DNA of 12,888 nucleotides from JBNLBT01 sp050303435 (GCA_050303435.1 JBNLBT010000093.1:1-12888), one strand, 5' to 3'; shown: positions 1 through 6,595, counted from the stretch's first letter. Program-made: numbers and translations. Notes: generated by a model from the sequence alone, not told the origin.

Positions 1-507
1 AGAAACAAGGAAAAGGCCGGTTCCGTGATCATGGTGACGCGCGAAGGCACGCGTCCTTTGCTGGTGGAAATTCAGGCGCTGGTGGACCAAAGCCCCTTGA
101 GCAATCCACGCCGCCTGAGTGTGGGGCTGGATCACAACCGGCTGGCCATGCTGCTGGCGGTGCTGCACCGCATGTGCGGATTGTCGATTCACGACCACGA
201 CGTGTTCCTGAACGCCGTCGGCGGCATGAAGATCACCGAAACAGCCGCCGACCTGAGCATCATTCTGGCGATCATTTCGTCCTTCCGCAATCGCTATCTG
301 CCCGCCGGCACCGTGGTCTTTGGAGAAGTCGGCCTGACCGGCGAAATCCGCCCGGTGTACAACGGCGAAGAACGCCTCAAAGAGGCCGTGCAACACGGTT
401 TCACTCACGCCATTGTGCCCAAAGGCAACACCGGCAAGTGGACGCGCACACTGGACATGCGCATCACTGCGGTCAGCCAGGTGGCCGATGTGATTGACCT
501 GATCTGA
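1..507 (+). CDS. radA: DNA repair protein RadA, C-terminal part (5' end outside window)
   Basis: RadA (Sms) is a RecA-like ATPase of the bacterial cytoplasm that drives branch migration and processing of recombination intermediates. The open frame runs from base 1 without a start and ends at TGA 505-507, giving 168 codons. All of it belongs to the C-terminal Lon-protease-like domain: EGTRPLLVEIQALVD, then NPRR...GLDHNRLAMLLAVLHR, the VGGMKITETAADL segment, VVFGEVGLTGEIRP and NGEERLKEA. These match RadA as I remember it from E. coli. Lon's catalytic Ser-Lys dyad is not preserved (AAD where Lon has SAG, ERLKEA where Lon has the lysine), as is known for RadA, so this domain is structural. The zinc finger, Walker motifs and KNRFG motif must lie upstream of the window. 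No terminator hairpin follows the stop; repeats possibly used for regulation begin inside the last codons. Confidence 0.95.
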   Translation, partial: RNKEKAGSVIMVTREGTRPLLVEIQALVDQSPLSNPRRLSVGLDHNRLAMLLAVLHRMCGLSIHDHDVFLNAVGGMKITETAADLSIILAIISSFRNRYLPAGTVVFGEVGLTGEIRPVYNGEERLKEAVQHGFTHAIVPKGNTGKWTRTLDMRITAVSQVADVIDLI

Positions 508-563
508 ACGCAATCTGAACAAAATCGCGCATTCAGACTGCATTCAGTCGCTGCGGATAGACT
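503..563 (+). promoter_or_regulatory. Promoter region with two 11-bp-period direct-repeat pairs
   Basis: TCTGAAC occurs at 503-509 and 514-520, and CATTCAG at 530-536 and 541-547. Each pair has a start-to-start distance of 11 bp, and the two motifs are near reverse complements (TCTGAA/TTCAGA). A -10-like TAGACT lies at 558-563, ten bases after the last repeat, and no -35 hexamer is visible where one belongs. Direct repeats one helical turn apart that replace the -35 are the usual layout for OmpR/PhoB-family activators (known). That such a regulator controls the gene at 597 is inference. The first pair overlaps the radA stop codon. Confidence 0.45.
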
Positions 564-596
564 GGATCGTGTGTTTAATCCAATGCGAGGTGTGAA

Positions 597-1103
597 ATGA
601 ATCACAGAAAACTCTTGATCAGTGCAGCGGCGGTTCTGCTGCTGGTGTTCAGCGGCATGGCTTCAGCCGACCGCAAAGGTTCGGATCATCGAAACGGCTA
701 CGGCTACGGCAATGGTCATTACAATGAACAGCGCCATGGCGGGCATCACAACAACCATCAAAACAGGCATTCCAGTCATCGGCGGCACGAGTACCGTTCC
801 GACCGCTATCGCCACCAACAACGCCGTCAGGTGACCGGTTTTTACTCGCCGTACAAAAAGAACCGCAACCACTACCGGAATTACCGGCCTTACGACGATC
901 ACCATGAATACCGCTACCGCCCGCGCCGCGGATTGGGTCATTACTTCCAACGGCGGCATCACGGTTACGGACATTGGCACGACGGGGCCTGGTGCGGTGT
1001 GGTGCATCCGGATGCCTATTACCGCGATTATTACAGCCACTACCCGCACCACGACGGCTGGCGCTTTGGCGACGGGGATTTTGGCATCTGGTTCAGGTTC
1101 TAG
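597..1103 (+). CDS. Small secreted His/Arg/Tyr-rich protein, function unknown
   Basis: This is a 168-residue protein that I do not recognise as a characterised family. It starts at ATG 597 with a GAGGTG ribosome binding site at 587-592. Residues 1-24 form a clear Sec signal peptide: MNHRK, a hydrophobic stretch from LLIS to VFSG, and cleavage after ASA at residue 24. The mature 144 residues are strikingly biased, with about 22 His, 23 Arg and 19 Tyr, Gly and Asn throughout, and a single Cys. The chain is probably unstructured to about residue 115 and then more aromatic. It ends FGIWFRF, an alternating aromatic pattern with a terminal Phe, like the last strand of outer-membrane proteins. Metal binding (histidines), nucleic-acid or LPS binding (arginines) and envelope-stress buffering are all possible, and none is shown. 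Real coding is supported by the signal peptide, the RBS and the upstream promoter-like repeats. A 153-residue antisense frame over the same bases is taken as a shadow. Confidence 0.8.
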   Translation: MNHRKLLISAAAVLLLVFSGMASADRKGSDHRNGYGYGNGHYNEQRHGGHHNNHQNRHSSHRRHEYRSDRYRHQQRRQVTGFYSPYKKNRNHYRNYRPYDDHHEYRYRPRRGLGHYFQRRHHGYGHWHDGAWCGVVHPDAYYRDYYSHYPHHDGWRFGDGDFGIWFRF

Positions 1104-1108
1104 TTGAA

Positions 1109-1233
1109 CCCTGACACGGGCCATCCCTGGTCCGGTCAGGGACGCGCGCCCGGGACTGGCGACAACGCGCGAGTTGTCTGGTCTCGGGCGCGCTCACAGG
1201 GCCTTCGGCCCTGCTGCCACGTCCCTGTGGCAG
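1109..1233 (+). repeat. Four-hairpin repeat module, copy 1
   Basis: This is a 125-bp module starting 6 bases after the stop of the secreted-protein gene. It contains four adjacent hairpins. (1) CCCTGAC...GTCAGGG, with inner CGGGCC/GGTCCG. (2) Arms 1144-1156 and 1181-1193, 13 bp with one G-T wobble, enclosing GACAAC/GTTGTC. (3) CAGGGCC TTC GGCCCTG. (4) CTGCCAC GTCCCT GTGGCAG. Copies 2 and 3 have exactly the same length, with 10 variable columns among the three. With its tail the unit runs to 1289, ending in seven T. Bases 1290-1312 then repeat the start of the module (ACGCGGGCCAT) as a truncated copy before copy 2. Confidence 0.9.
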
Positions 1234-1312
1234 GGCCATCGTGATGAATTTCTATTGATTGTTCATTCAGGTGCTTCGGAGGTTTTTTTAACGCGGGCCA
1301 TTTATTGTTCTT

Positions 1313-1437
1313 CCCTGACGCGGGCCATCCCTGGCCCGGTCAGGGACGCGCGCCCGGGACTGGCGACAACGCGCGGGTTGTCTGGTCTCTTGCGCTCTCA
1401 CAGGGCCTTTGGCCCTGCTGCCACGTCCCTGTGGCAG
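1313..1437 (+). repeat. Four-hairpin repeat module, copy 2
   Basis: This second 125-bp copy aligns to copies 1 and 3 without gaps. Hairpins 1, 3 and 4 and the inner stem of hairpin 2 are intact, and hairpin 1 has fully Watson-Crick CGGGCC/GGCCCG. The right arm of hairpin 2 is damaged: GTCTCTTGCGCTC against GTCTCGGGCGCGC in copy 1, three G-to-T changes that break pairs. Together with its 55-bp tail (1438-1492) it forms a 180-bp unit that repeats directly as 1493-1672. Confidence 0.9.
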
Positions 1438-1492
1438 CTTCTTCGTGGCACATCTCAACTCATTGAAATTTCAAGCATTTCGAGCTGGTTTT

Positions 1493-1617
1493 CCCTGACA
1501 CGGGCCATTCCTGGCCCGGTCAGGGACGCGCGCCCGGGACTGGCGACAACGCGCGAGTTGTCTGGTCTTGGGCGCGCTCACAGGGCCTTTGGCCCTGCTG
1601 CCACGTCCTTGTGGCAG
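1493..1617 (+). repeat. Four-hairpin repeat module, copy 3
   Basis: This third 125-bp copy starts exactly 180 bp after copy 2. All four hairpins are intact. Its private changes are in the hairpin 1 loop (ATTCCT), in the hairpin 4 loop (GTCCTT), and in the hairpin 2 right arm, where C to T turns a G-C pair into a G-U pair. The tail 1618-1650 matches the copy 2 tail 1438-1470 at 29 of 33 positions (core GGCACATCTCAA), so copies 2 and 3 are a true 180-bp tandem duplication. Confidence 0.9.
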
Positions 1618-1694
1618 GTTCTTCGAGGCACATCTCAATTCATTGAAGTTACATGCTGGTCGTGCAGGTTTTTGACCAGGCCGGGATTATTTTT

Positions 1695-1748
1695 CCCTGA
1701 GACGGGACTTTGAATTCACTGACACAGCCCCGGGACTGGCGACAACGC
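1695..1748 (+). repeat. Degenerate fourth copy of the repeat module (5' half only)
   Basis: The stretch begins TTTTCCCTGAGACGGG, like the entry into each module. After a divergent stretch it continues with CCCGGGACTGGCGACAACGC at 1729-1748, a perfect match to the left side of hairpin 2. The right arm and hairpins 3 and 4 are absent, so the long stem cannot form. It ends 36 bp before the uvrA stop codon. I read it as a decayed or truncated copy. From 1104 to 1784 I see nothing else that supports a gene. Confidence 0.7.
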
Positions 1749-1784
1749 ACGCGGTGGCTGATCCCGGAGCGCCAGTTGTGTCGG

Positions 1785-4607
1785 CTATTTCTTCAACAGC
1801 GGTGCGAGGAAGCGGGCGGTGTAGGTCTTGAATTTCTTGACCAGTGTTTCCGGCGCGCCCTGGGCGATGATCTGGCCGCCGTTTTCTCCGCCTTCGGGGC
1901 CCAAATCAATGATCCAGTCGGCGGTTTTGACCACGTCAAGGTTGTGTTCAATGACGATGATGGTGTTGCCGTTTTCACGCAGACGGTGCAGCACTTTGAG
2001 CAATTGTTTGATGTCGGCAAAGTGCAGGCCGGTGGTCGGTTCATCCAGAATGTACACGGTTTGTCCGGTGTCGCGTTTGGACAGTTCTTTGGCCAGTTTG
2101 ACCCGCTGCGCTTCGCCACCGGACAGGGTGGTGGCGTTCTGTCCCAGGCGAATGTAACTCAGGCCCACGTCCATCAGGGTTTGCAGTTTGCCGGCGATGG
2201 CCGGAATGGCGGAGAAAAATTCCAGCGCGTCCTCAACCGTCATTTCCAGCACTTCATGAATGGTTTTGCCTTTGTAATGGATGTCCAGGGTTTCGCGGTT
2301 ATAGCGCTTGCCCTGACAGATGTCGCAGGTCACATATACGTCCGGCAGGAAGTGCATCTCCACCTTGATCACACCGTCGCCCTGACAGGACTCGCAGCGC
2401 CCACCACGCACGTTGAAACTGAAACGACCGGGTTTGTAACCGCGTGCGCGCGATTCGGGGGTGTTGGAAAACAGATCGCGAATCGGCCCAAACAACTGGG
2501 TGTAAGTGGCCGGGTTGGATCGCGGCGTGCGGCCAATGGGTTTCTGGTCGATTTCCACCACTTTGTCGAACAGCTCCATGTGTTCGTGGCTCTCGTAGGG
2601 TTGCGGCTGGTGCGAGGCGCGGTTGAGGTGATTGGCCAGCACTTTGTACAGGGTTTCATTGATCAGTGTGGATTTGCCCGAGCCGCTGACGCCGGTGATG
2701 CAGGTGAACAGACCGGCGGGGATTTCCAGATTGACGTTTTTCAGGTTGTTGCCGCTGGCGCCGTTGAGTTTGAACAGTTTCTTTTTGTTCGGTTTTCTGC
2801 GCGTTTCGGGCAATTCGATCGATTCGGCGCCGCTGAGGTAGCGGCCGGTGATTGAATCCGGGTTGGCGGTGATGTCGGCCGGTGTGCCCTGAGCCACGAT
2901 GTGGCCGCCGTGCACGCCGGCGCCTGGGCCAATGTCGATCACGTGATCGGCCAGACGGATGGCGTCTTCGTCGTGTTCCACCACAATCACGGTGTTGCCC
3001 AGATTCCTCAGGTTGGTCAGGGTTTTCAACAATTTTTCGTTGTCGCGTTGATGCAGGCCGATGGACGGTTCATCCAGCACGTACATCACGCCAACCAGGC
3101 CGGCGCCGATCTGGCTGGCCAGTCGAATGCGCTGCGCTTCACCGCCGGAGAGCGAATCTGCCTTGCGGTCAAGGGTCAGATAATCCAGTCCCACGTTGAT
3201 CAGAAATTGCAGGCGCTCGTTGATTTCCTTGACAATTTTTTCAGCAATGGTGGCTTTGTTGCCGCTCAATTTCAGCGATTGGAAATGCGCCAGTGCATCG
3301 GCGATGGAACGCGCGTTCACCGAAGGCAGCGCGGTGTCGTTGATGAACACATTGCGGGCGCTGGCATTGAGCCGTTGGCCTTCGCAGTGCGGGCAGGGTT
3401 TCTTGCTGATGTATTTGCTCAGCTCCTCACGCACCATGTTGGATTCGGTTTCCTTGTACCGGCGCTCCAGGTTATTGGCTATGCCTTCAAACGCGTGGTT
3501 GCGCTGGTACTGGCCTTTGTCATTGACGTAGGTGAAGCGGATGTTTTCCTGGCCGCTGCCAAAGAAAATCACATCAATGACCTCATCCGGCAGGCTGTTC
3601 AAAGGCGCATCAACGTCAAATTTATAATGTTGCGCCACCGCGTGCAGCAGTTGAAAATAGTAGCCGTTGCGGCGGTCCCAGCCACGAATCGCGCCATTGG
3701 CCAGAGAAAGATCCCACGAAGTGACGATGCGTTGCGGATCGAAATACTGGCTGATGCCCAGCCCATCGCAGTGGCTGCAGGCGCCCATCGGCGAATTGAA
3801 TGAAAACAATCGCGGTTCAAGTTCAGACAGGGAATAATTGCATTCCGGGCAGGAAAACAGGGCGCTGAACAACAGATCGATCGGTTCGTCCTCATCAAAA
3901 GACACCACCCGCACCAGCCCCTCGGACAGCGACAGCGCGGTTTCAAAGGATTCGGCCAGGCGTTGCGCCAGATCGTCTTTGACCCGAAAACGGTCCACCA
4001 CGGCTTCAATGGTGTGTTTGGTTTTGGCGTTCAGTTCAGGCAGATCATCGATGTTGTACACCGCTTCATCAATGCGCAGTCGCACAAAACCGCTGGCGCG
4101 CAATTGATCCAGCAGCAGCGCGTGTTCGCCTTTGCGGTTGCGCACCACCGGCGCCAGCATCATCAGTTTACGCCCGGACGGCAGCGACATCACTTTGTCG
4201 ACCATTTCCGAGACCGTTTGAGCTTCCAGGCTGATGGCGTGATCGGGGCAGCGCGGGGTGCCGATGCGGGCGTACAGCAGGCGCAGGTAATCGTAAATTT
4301 CGGTGATGGTGCCGACCGTGGAACGCGGGTTGTGCGAGGTGGATTTCTGTTCGATGGAGATGGCCGGCGACAGGCCTTCGATGTGGTCCAGATCGGGTTT
4401 GCCCATCATCGATAAAAATTGCCGAGCGTAGGCGGACAGGGATTCCACATAGCGTCGCTGGCCTTCGGCGTAAATGGTGTCAAACGCCAGTGAAGATTTG
4501 CCTGAGCCAGACAATCCGGTGATCACGATGAATTGGTCGCGCGGAATGTCCAGGTCGATGTTTTTCAGATTGTGGGTGCGCACACCGCGAAGTGAAATTT
4601 GCTTCAT
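1785..4607 (-). CDS. uvrA: Excinuclease ABC subunit A (UvrA)
   Basis: UvrA is the damage-sensing ATPase of nucleotide excision repair; in the cytoplasm it dimerises, loads UvrB on lesions and leaves before incision by UvrC. The 940-residue length is usual for the family. Motifs in order: Walker A GLSGSGKSS at 31-39; a zinc knuckle CPEC 253-256 with CSHC 277-280; CPHC 405-408; signature LSGGE 486-490; Walker B LDEPSIGL 511-518; second Walker A GVSGSGKST 639-647; second zinc module with cysteines 738, 741, 761 and 764; LSGGE 828-832; DEPTTGL 855-861. All key residues are present, so it should be active. The ATG at 4607 gives the conserved start MKQISLRGVRTHNLKNI, but the bases before it hold no good Shine-Dalgarno sequence. 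The gene is convergent with the radA side and divergent from rplU. I found no CTGT-N8-ACAG LexA box in the upstream gap. Confidence 0.98.
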   Translation of the reverse strand: MKQISLRGVRTHNLKNIDLDIPRDQFIVITGLSGSGKSSLAFDTIYAEGQRRYVESLSAYARQFLSMMGKPDLDHIEGLSPAISIEQKSTSHNPRSTVGTITEIYDYLRLLYARIGTPRCPDHAISLEAQTVSEMVDKVMSLPSGRKLMMLAPVVRNRKGEHALLLDQLRASGFVRLRIDEAVYNIDDLPELNAKTKHTIEAVVDRFRVKDDLAQRLAESFETALSLSEGLVRVVSFDEDEPIDLLFSALFSCPECNYSLSELEPRLFSFNSPMGACSHCDGLGISQYFDPQRIVTSWDLSLANGAIRGWDRRNGYYFQLLHAVAQHYKFDVDAPLNSLPDEVIDVIFFGSGQENIRFTYVNDKGQYQRNHAFEGIANNLERRYKETESNMVREELSKYISKKPCPHCEGQRLNASARNVFINDTALPSVNARSIADALAHFQSLKLSGNKATIAEKIVKEINERLQFLINVGLDYLTLDRKADSLSGGEAQRIRLASQIGAGLVGVMYVLDEPSIGLHQRDNEKLLKTLTNLRNLGNTVIVVEHDEDAIRLADHVIDIGPGAGVHGGHIVAQGTPADITANPDSITGRYLSGAESIELPETRRKPNKKKLFKLNGASGNNLKNVNLEIPAGLFTCITGVSGSGKSTLINETLYKVLANHLNRASHQPQPYESHEHMELFDKVVEIDQKPIGRTPRSNPATYTQLFGPIRDLFSNTPESRARGYKPGRFSFNVRGGRCESCQGDGVIKVEMHFLPDVYVTCDICQGKRYNRETLDIHYKGKTIHEVLEMTVEDALEFFSAIPAIAGKLQTLMDVGLSYIRLGQNATTLSGGEAQRVKLAKELSKRDTGQTVYILDEPTTGLHFADIKQLLKVLHRLRENGNTIIVIEHNLDVVKTADWIIDLGPEGGENGGQIIAQGAPETLVKKFKTYTARFLAPLLKK

Positions 4608-4833
4608 GTTCGGTGAAAAATCCGGCCTGCAAAACCAACCATTTTACTGAATTCAACGGCCGAAAGAAATGTCAATTTTTGTTCTTTCTTGTCCGGGTGG
4701 GTGGGGCTGCGCCGGGGGATGCGCCGCTGAAAGGCACCGTCTGGCATTGCCGCCGCAGGCGACGGTGCACAGACGCCGACACCGTGTTTTTTTGTGGCGC
4801 GCTGTGCGGCGCGCCGATTGGATCGATTGAACG

Positions 4834-4851
4834 CTGCTGCGGGTTCATGCA
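4834..4851 (+). repeat. 18-mer shared with the region after obgE (copy 1)
   Basis: CTGCTGCGGGTTCATGCA, preceded closely by GAAC, lies 13 bp upstream of the rplU -35 box. The same word with one substitution occurs at 6677-6694, also preceded by GAAC and followed three bases later by GAAA. The position next to the promoter would suit an upstream regulatory site, but two copies do not prove function. Confidence 0.4.
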
Positions 4852-4864
4852 ATTGAAAAAGATA

Positions 4865-4893
4865 TTGACCTTGGGGGCAGTTTTGCGTAGAAT
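4865..4893 (+). promoter_or_regulatory. Sigma70-type promoter of rplU-rpmA
   Basis: TTGACC at 4865-4870 and TAGAAT at 4888-4893 are separated by exactly 17 bp, each one base from consensus. Transcription would start near 4900 and leave a leader of about 30 nt that carries the GGAG ribosome binding site at 4921-4924. This is the strongest promoter-like sequence I see in the window, as expected for ribosomal protein genes. Confidence 0.8.
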
Positions 4894-4930
4894 TCCCGCT
4901 CTTTTATGTAATTCTAGTTTGGAGCGACAA

Positions 4931-5239
4931 ATGCACGCTGTAATCGCAACTGGCGGAAAGCAGTACCGGGTCAAGGAAGGCGACGTGATCCGTGTGGAAA
5001 AACTGGGCGTGGAAGCCGGCAAGAAAATTGAACTGGATCAAGTGTTGATGCTGTCAGACGGCGAGACATTTGAAATTGGTACACCGGTTCTGGATGGCAA
5101 AACCGTTGCGGCTGAAGTGCTGTCCAATGGACGCGGCAAAAAAGTCAGAATCATGAAGTTCAAACGACGCAAGCACCACATGAAACAAATGGGTCACCGT
5201 CAGGACTACACTGAACTGAAAATCACCAAAATCGGATAA
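4931..5239 (+). CDS. rplU: Large ribosomal subunit protein bL21
   Basis: bL21 is a primary 23S rRNA-binding protein of the 50S subunit. The 102 residues match the family's usual length. Recognisable stretches are the N-terminal MHAVIATGGKQYRV followed by EGD, the middle VLMLSDG and GTPVLDG, and the basic C-terminal tract KKVRIMKFKRRKHHMKQMGHR, which ends in ITKIG. The ATG at 4931 is set by homology and by GGAG eight bases upstream. A longer in-frame extension to 4592 crosses the promoter and is rejected. The gene is first in an operon with rpmA, which begins 15 bases after its stop. Confidence 0.97.
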   Translation: MHAVIATGGKQYRVKEGDVIRVEKLGVEAGKKIELDQVLMLSDGETFEIGTPVLDGKTVAAEVLSNGRGKKVRIMKFKRRKHHMKQMGHRQDYTELKITKIG

Positions 5240-5254
5240 CAGAGGACATCAGGC

Positions 5255-5512
5255 ATGGCACACAAGAAAGCAGCAGGCAGTACCAGCAACGGCCGCGATT
5301 CGAATCCTAAATTCCTGGGCGTCAAACGCTACGGCGGCGAGCAAGTGACCGCCGGCACCATCATCGTGCGTCAGCGTGGCACCAAATTCCATCCGGGCAA
5401 CAACGTGGGCATCGGACGTGACCACACGCTGTACGCCTTGACCGACGGTGAAGTTAAATTCACCAAACGCGGCGATCGTTTTCGCAAATTTGTTGACATC
5501 ATCAATAAATAA
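5255..5512 (+). CDS. rpmA: Large ribosomal subunit protein bL27
   Basis: bL27 sits in the 50S subunit with its N-terminus reaching towards the peptidyl transferase centre. The protein has 85 residues, the normal length, and starts MAHKKAAGSTSNGRDS. GVKRYGGE, the glycine-rich GTIIVRQRGTKFHPG and the C-terminal KFTKRGDRFRKFVDI are all typical of the family. There is no cleavable N-terminal extension of the kind known in Firmicutes. AGAGGA at 5241-5246 is a good ribosome binding site, 8 bases before the ATG. It is co-transcribed with rplU, and an intrinsic terminator starts 25 bases after its stop codon. Confidence 0.97.
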   Translation: MAHKKAAGSTSNGRDSNPKFLGVKRYGGEQVTAGTIIVRQRGTKFHPGNNVGIGRDHTLYALTDGEVKFTKRGDRFRKFVDIINK

Positions 5513-5537
5513 GCGCGCAGCCGCAACAACAGCATTT

Positions 5538-5566
5538 AAAGCCTGCATCTCGATGCGGGCTTTTTT
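5538..5566 (+). terminator. Intrinsic terminator after rpmA, abutting the obgE start
   Basis: GCCTGCAT (5541-5548), loop CTCG and ATGCGGGC (5553-5560) form an 8-bp stem with one G-U pair. Flanking AAA can extend it against the six T at 5561-5566. This is a textbook Rho-independent terminator on the plus strand. It ends only six bases before the obgE ATG at 5573, so it occupies the place of the obgE ribosome binding site. Confidence 0.88.
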
Positions 5567-5572
5567 ACAACC

Positions 5573-6595
5573 ATGAAATTTGTCGACGAAGTCACCATCA
5601 CATTGCGCGCAGGCAACGGCGGATCCGGTTCAGCCAGCTTCCGGCGTGAGAAATTCATCCCCAAGGGCGGTCCCGACGGCGGCGACGGCGGTCGCGGTGG
5701 CGATGTGATTTTGCTTGGTGAAGAGGGTTTGAACACGCTGGTGGATTTTCGTCACAAGAAAGTGTTCCAGGCGCAAAACGGTGAATCCGGCCGCGGCCGT
5801 CAACAGTACGGCAAGGGCGGGGATGATCTGGTGATCAAAGTGCCGACCGGCACCGAGGTGTATGATCTGGAAACCGACCAGAAACTCGGCGACATCACCG
5901 AACACGAACAGCAGTTGCGGGTGGCCAAAGGCGGCAAAGGCGGTCTGGGCAACCTGCATTTCAAAAGCTCGGTCAACCGCGCCCCGCGGCAGTTCACACC
6001 GGGTGAAAAAGGCCAGGTGCGCACCGTGCGTCTGGAGCTGAAGGTGTTGGCCGATGTGGGTCTTCTGGGATTTCCCAACGCCGGCAAATCCACTTTTGTT
6101 AATGCGGTGTCCAAAGCGCGCCCAAAAATTGCCGATTACCCGTTCACCACCTTGTACCCATCCCTGGGGGTGGTGCCGGTGGATCACGACACCAGTTTTG
6201 TGGTGGCCGACATTCCCGGTCTGATTGAAGGCGCCAGTGAAGGCGCGGGATTGGGCATTCAGTTTCTCAAACACCTGCAACGCACGGGCTTGTTGTTGCA
6301 CATGGTGGAGTTGCCCAGCGGCGAAGGCATGCCCGATCCTGTGGCACAGTTTCATCAATTGAGTCATGAATTGAGCCGTTTTTCCGAACACCTTGAACAC
6401 AAGACCCGCTGGCTGGTGTTCACCAAGGCCGATTTGCTGGCCGAAGACGATCGCCGCAAAGCCGTTGCCCAATACACCAAGGACATTGGCTGGGACGGAC
6501 CGGTGTACGCCATTTCTTCCGTCACCGGCATGGGCGTCAAATCACTGGTCAACGACATTGCCGCGCATCTGGCCTATGAGGACATTGAGGACTGA
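5573..6595 (+). CDS. obgE: Obg family GTPase (ObgE/CgtA)
   Basis: Obg is an essential GTPase that binds the 50S subunit late in assembly and links ribosome maturation to (p)ppGpp and stress. The 340-residue protein has the glycine-rich Obg domain at about 1-158 (MKFVDEVTI, then KGGPDGGDGGRGGDV) and the G domain at about 159-335. There, G1 is GFPNAGKS 166-173, G2 covers PFTT 190-193, G3 is DIPG 213-216 followed by LIEGASEGAGLG, G4 is FTKAD 283-287 (Thr replaces the usual Asn of NKxD), and G5 is around SSVTG 315-319. The C-terminus is short and acidic, unlike the longer E. coli tail. The start is fixed by the conserved MKFVDE, yet no Shine-Dalgarno precedes it, because the bases upstream form the rpmA terminator. 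Expression therefore needs terminator read-through or a promoter I cannot see. Confidence 0.97.
   Translation: MKFVDEVTITLRAGNGGSGSASFRREKFIPKGGPDGGDGGRGGDVILLGEEGLNTLVDFRHKKVFQAQNGESGRGRQQYGKGGDDLVIKVPTGTEVYDLETDQKLGDITEHEQQLRVAKGGKGGLGNLHFKSSVNRAPRQFTPGEKGQVRTVRLELKVLADVGLLGFPNAGKSTFVNAVSKARPKIADYPFTTLYPSLGVVPVDHDTSFVVADIPGLIEGASEGAGLGIQFLKHLQRTGLLLHMVELPSGEGMPDPVAQFHQLSHELSRFSEHLEHKTRWLVFTKADLLAEDDRRKAVAQYTKDIGWDGPVYAISSVTGMGVKSLVNDIAAHLAYEDIED

Larger units (their letters stand above)
4608..4930. other. Divergent uvrA/rplU intergenic region with two hairpins
   Basis: This 323-bp gap has no credible gene. It holds two perfect inverted repeats: GCACCGTC 4734-4741 with GACGGTGC 4761-4768 (19-nt loop), and GGCGCGC 4796-4802 with GCGCGCC 4809-4815 (6-nt loop). 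Neither is followed by a T-run on the strand that would need it, so they are not evident terminators. The rplU promoter lies at the right end. On the minus strand a TTGACA (4675-4670) could serve uvrA, but no good -10 lies 16-18 bp from it. Confidence 0.5.

Noticed and set aside
663..1124. A 153-codon minus-strand frame over the secreted-protein gene, rich in Val, Met and Ala
   Set aside because: Its composition is what reverse-reading His/Arg/Tyr codons gives, while the plus strand has a signal peptide and a ribosome binding site.
1283..1289. Run of seven T as an intrinsic terminator for the secreted-protein gene
   Set aside because: No stable stem directly precedes the run; the nearest strong hairpin ends some 50 bp upstream.
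1174..1713. A 179-codon open frame running through the repeat modules, with the repeated peptide HRAFGPAATSLWQ
   Set aside because: It stays open because the module spacings (204 and 180 bp) are multiples of three. It begins inside a hairpin at a non-ATG codon with no ribosome binding site, and the peptide is dictated by palindromic DNA. I treat it as non-coding.
1109..1748. Possible CRISPR array
   Set aside because: Repeats of 125 bp at 180-204 bp spacing with tails that resemble each other are not short repeats with unique spacers, and no cas gene is present.
1710..2855. Long open frames on the plus strand opposite uvrA (also 2901-3803 and 3963-4415)
   Set aside because: They are antisense to a fully conserved UvrA with all motifs in place, and reflect its codon bias.
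4641..4675. uvrA promoter formed by TTGACA and TAAAAT on the minus strand
   Set aside because: The hexamers are 23 bp apart, too far for sigma70, and no better -10 sits at 16-18 bp.
4608..4930. LexA (SOS) box for uvrA
   Set aside because: No CTGT-N8-ACAG or close variant was found on either strand in the gap. A lineage-specific LexA motif cannot be excluded.
4592..4930. An N-terminal extension of bL21 in the same frame
   Set aside because: It crosses the rplU promoter and hairpins and is not part of the conserved protein.
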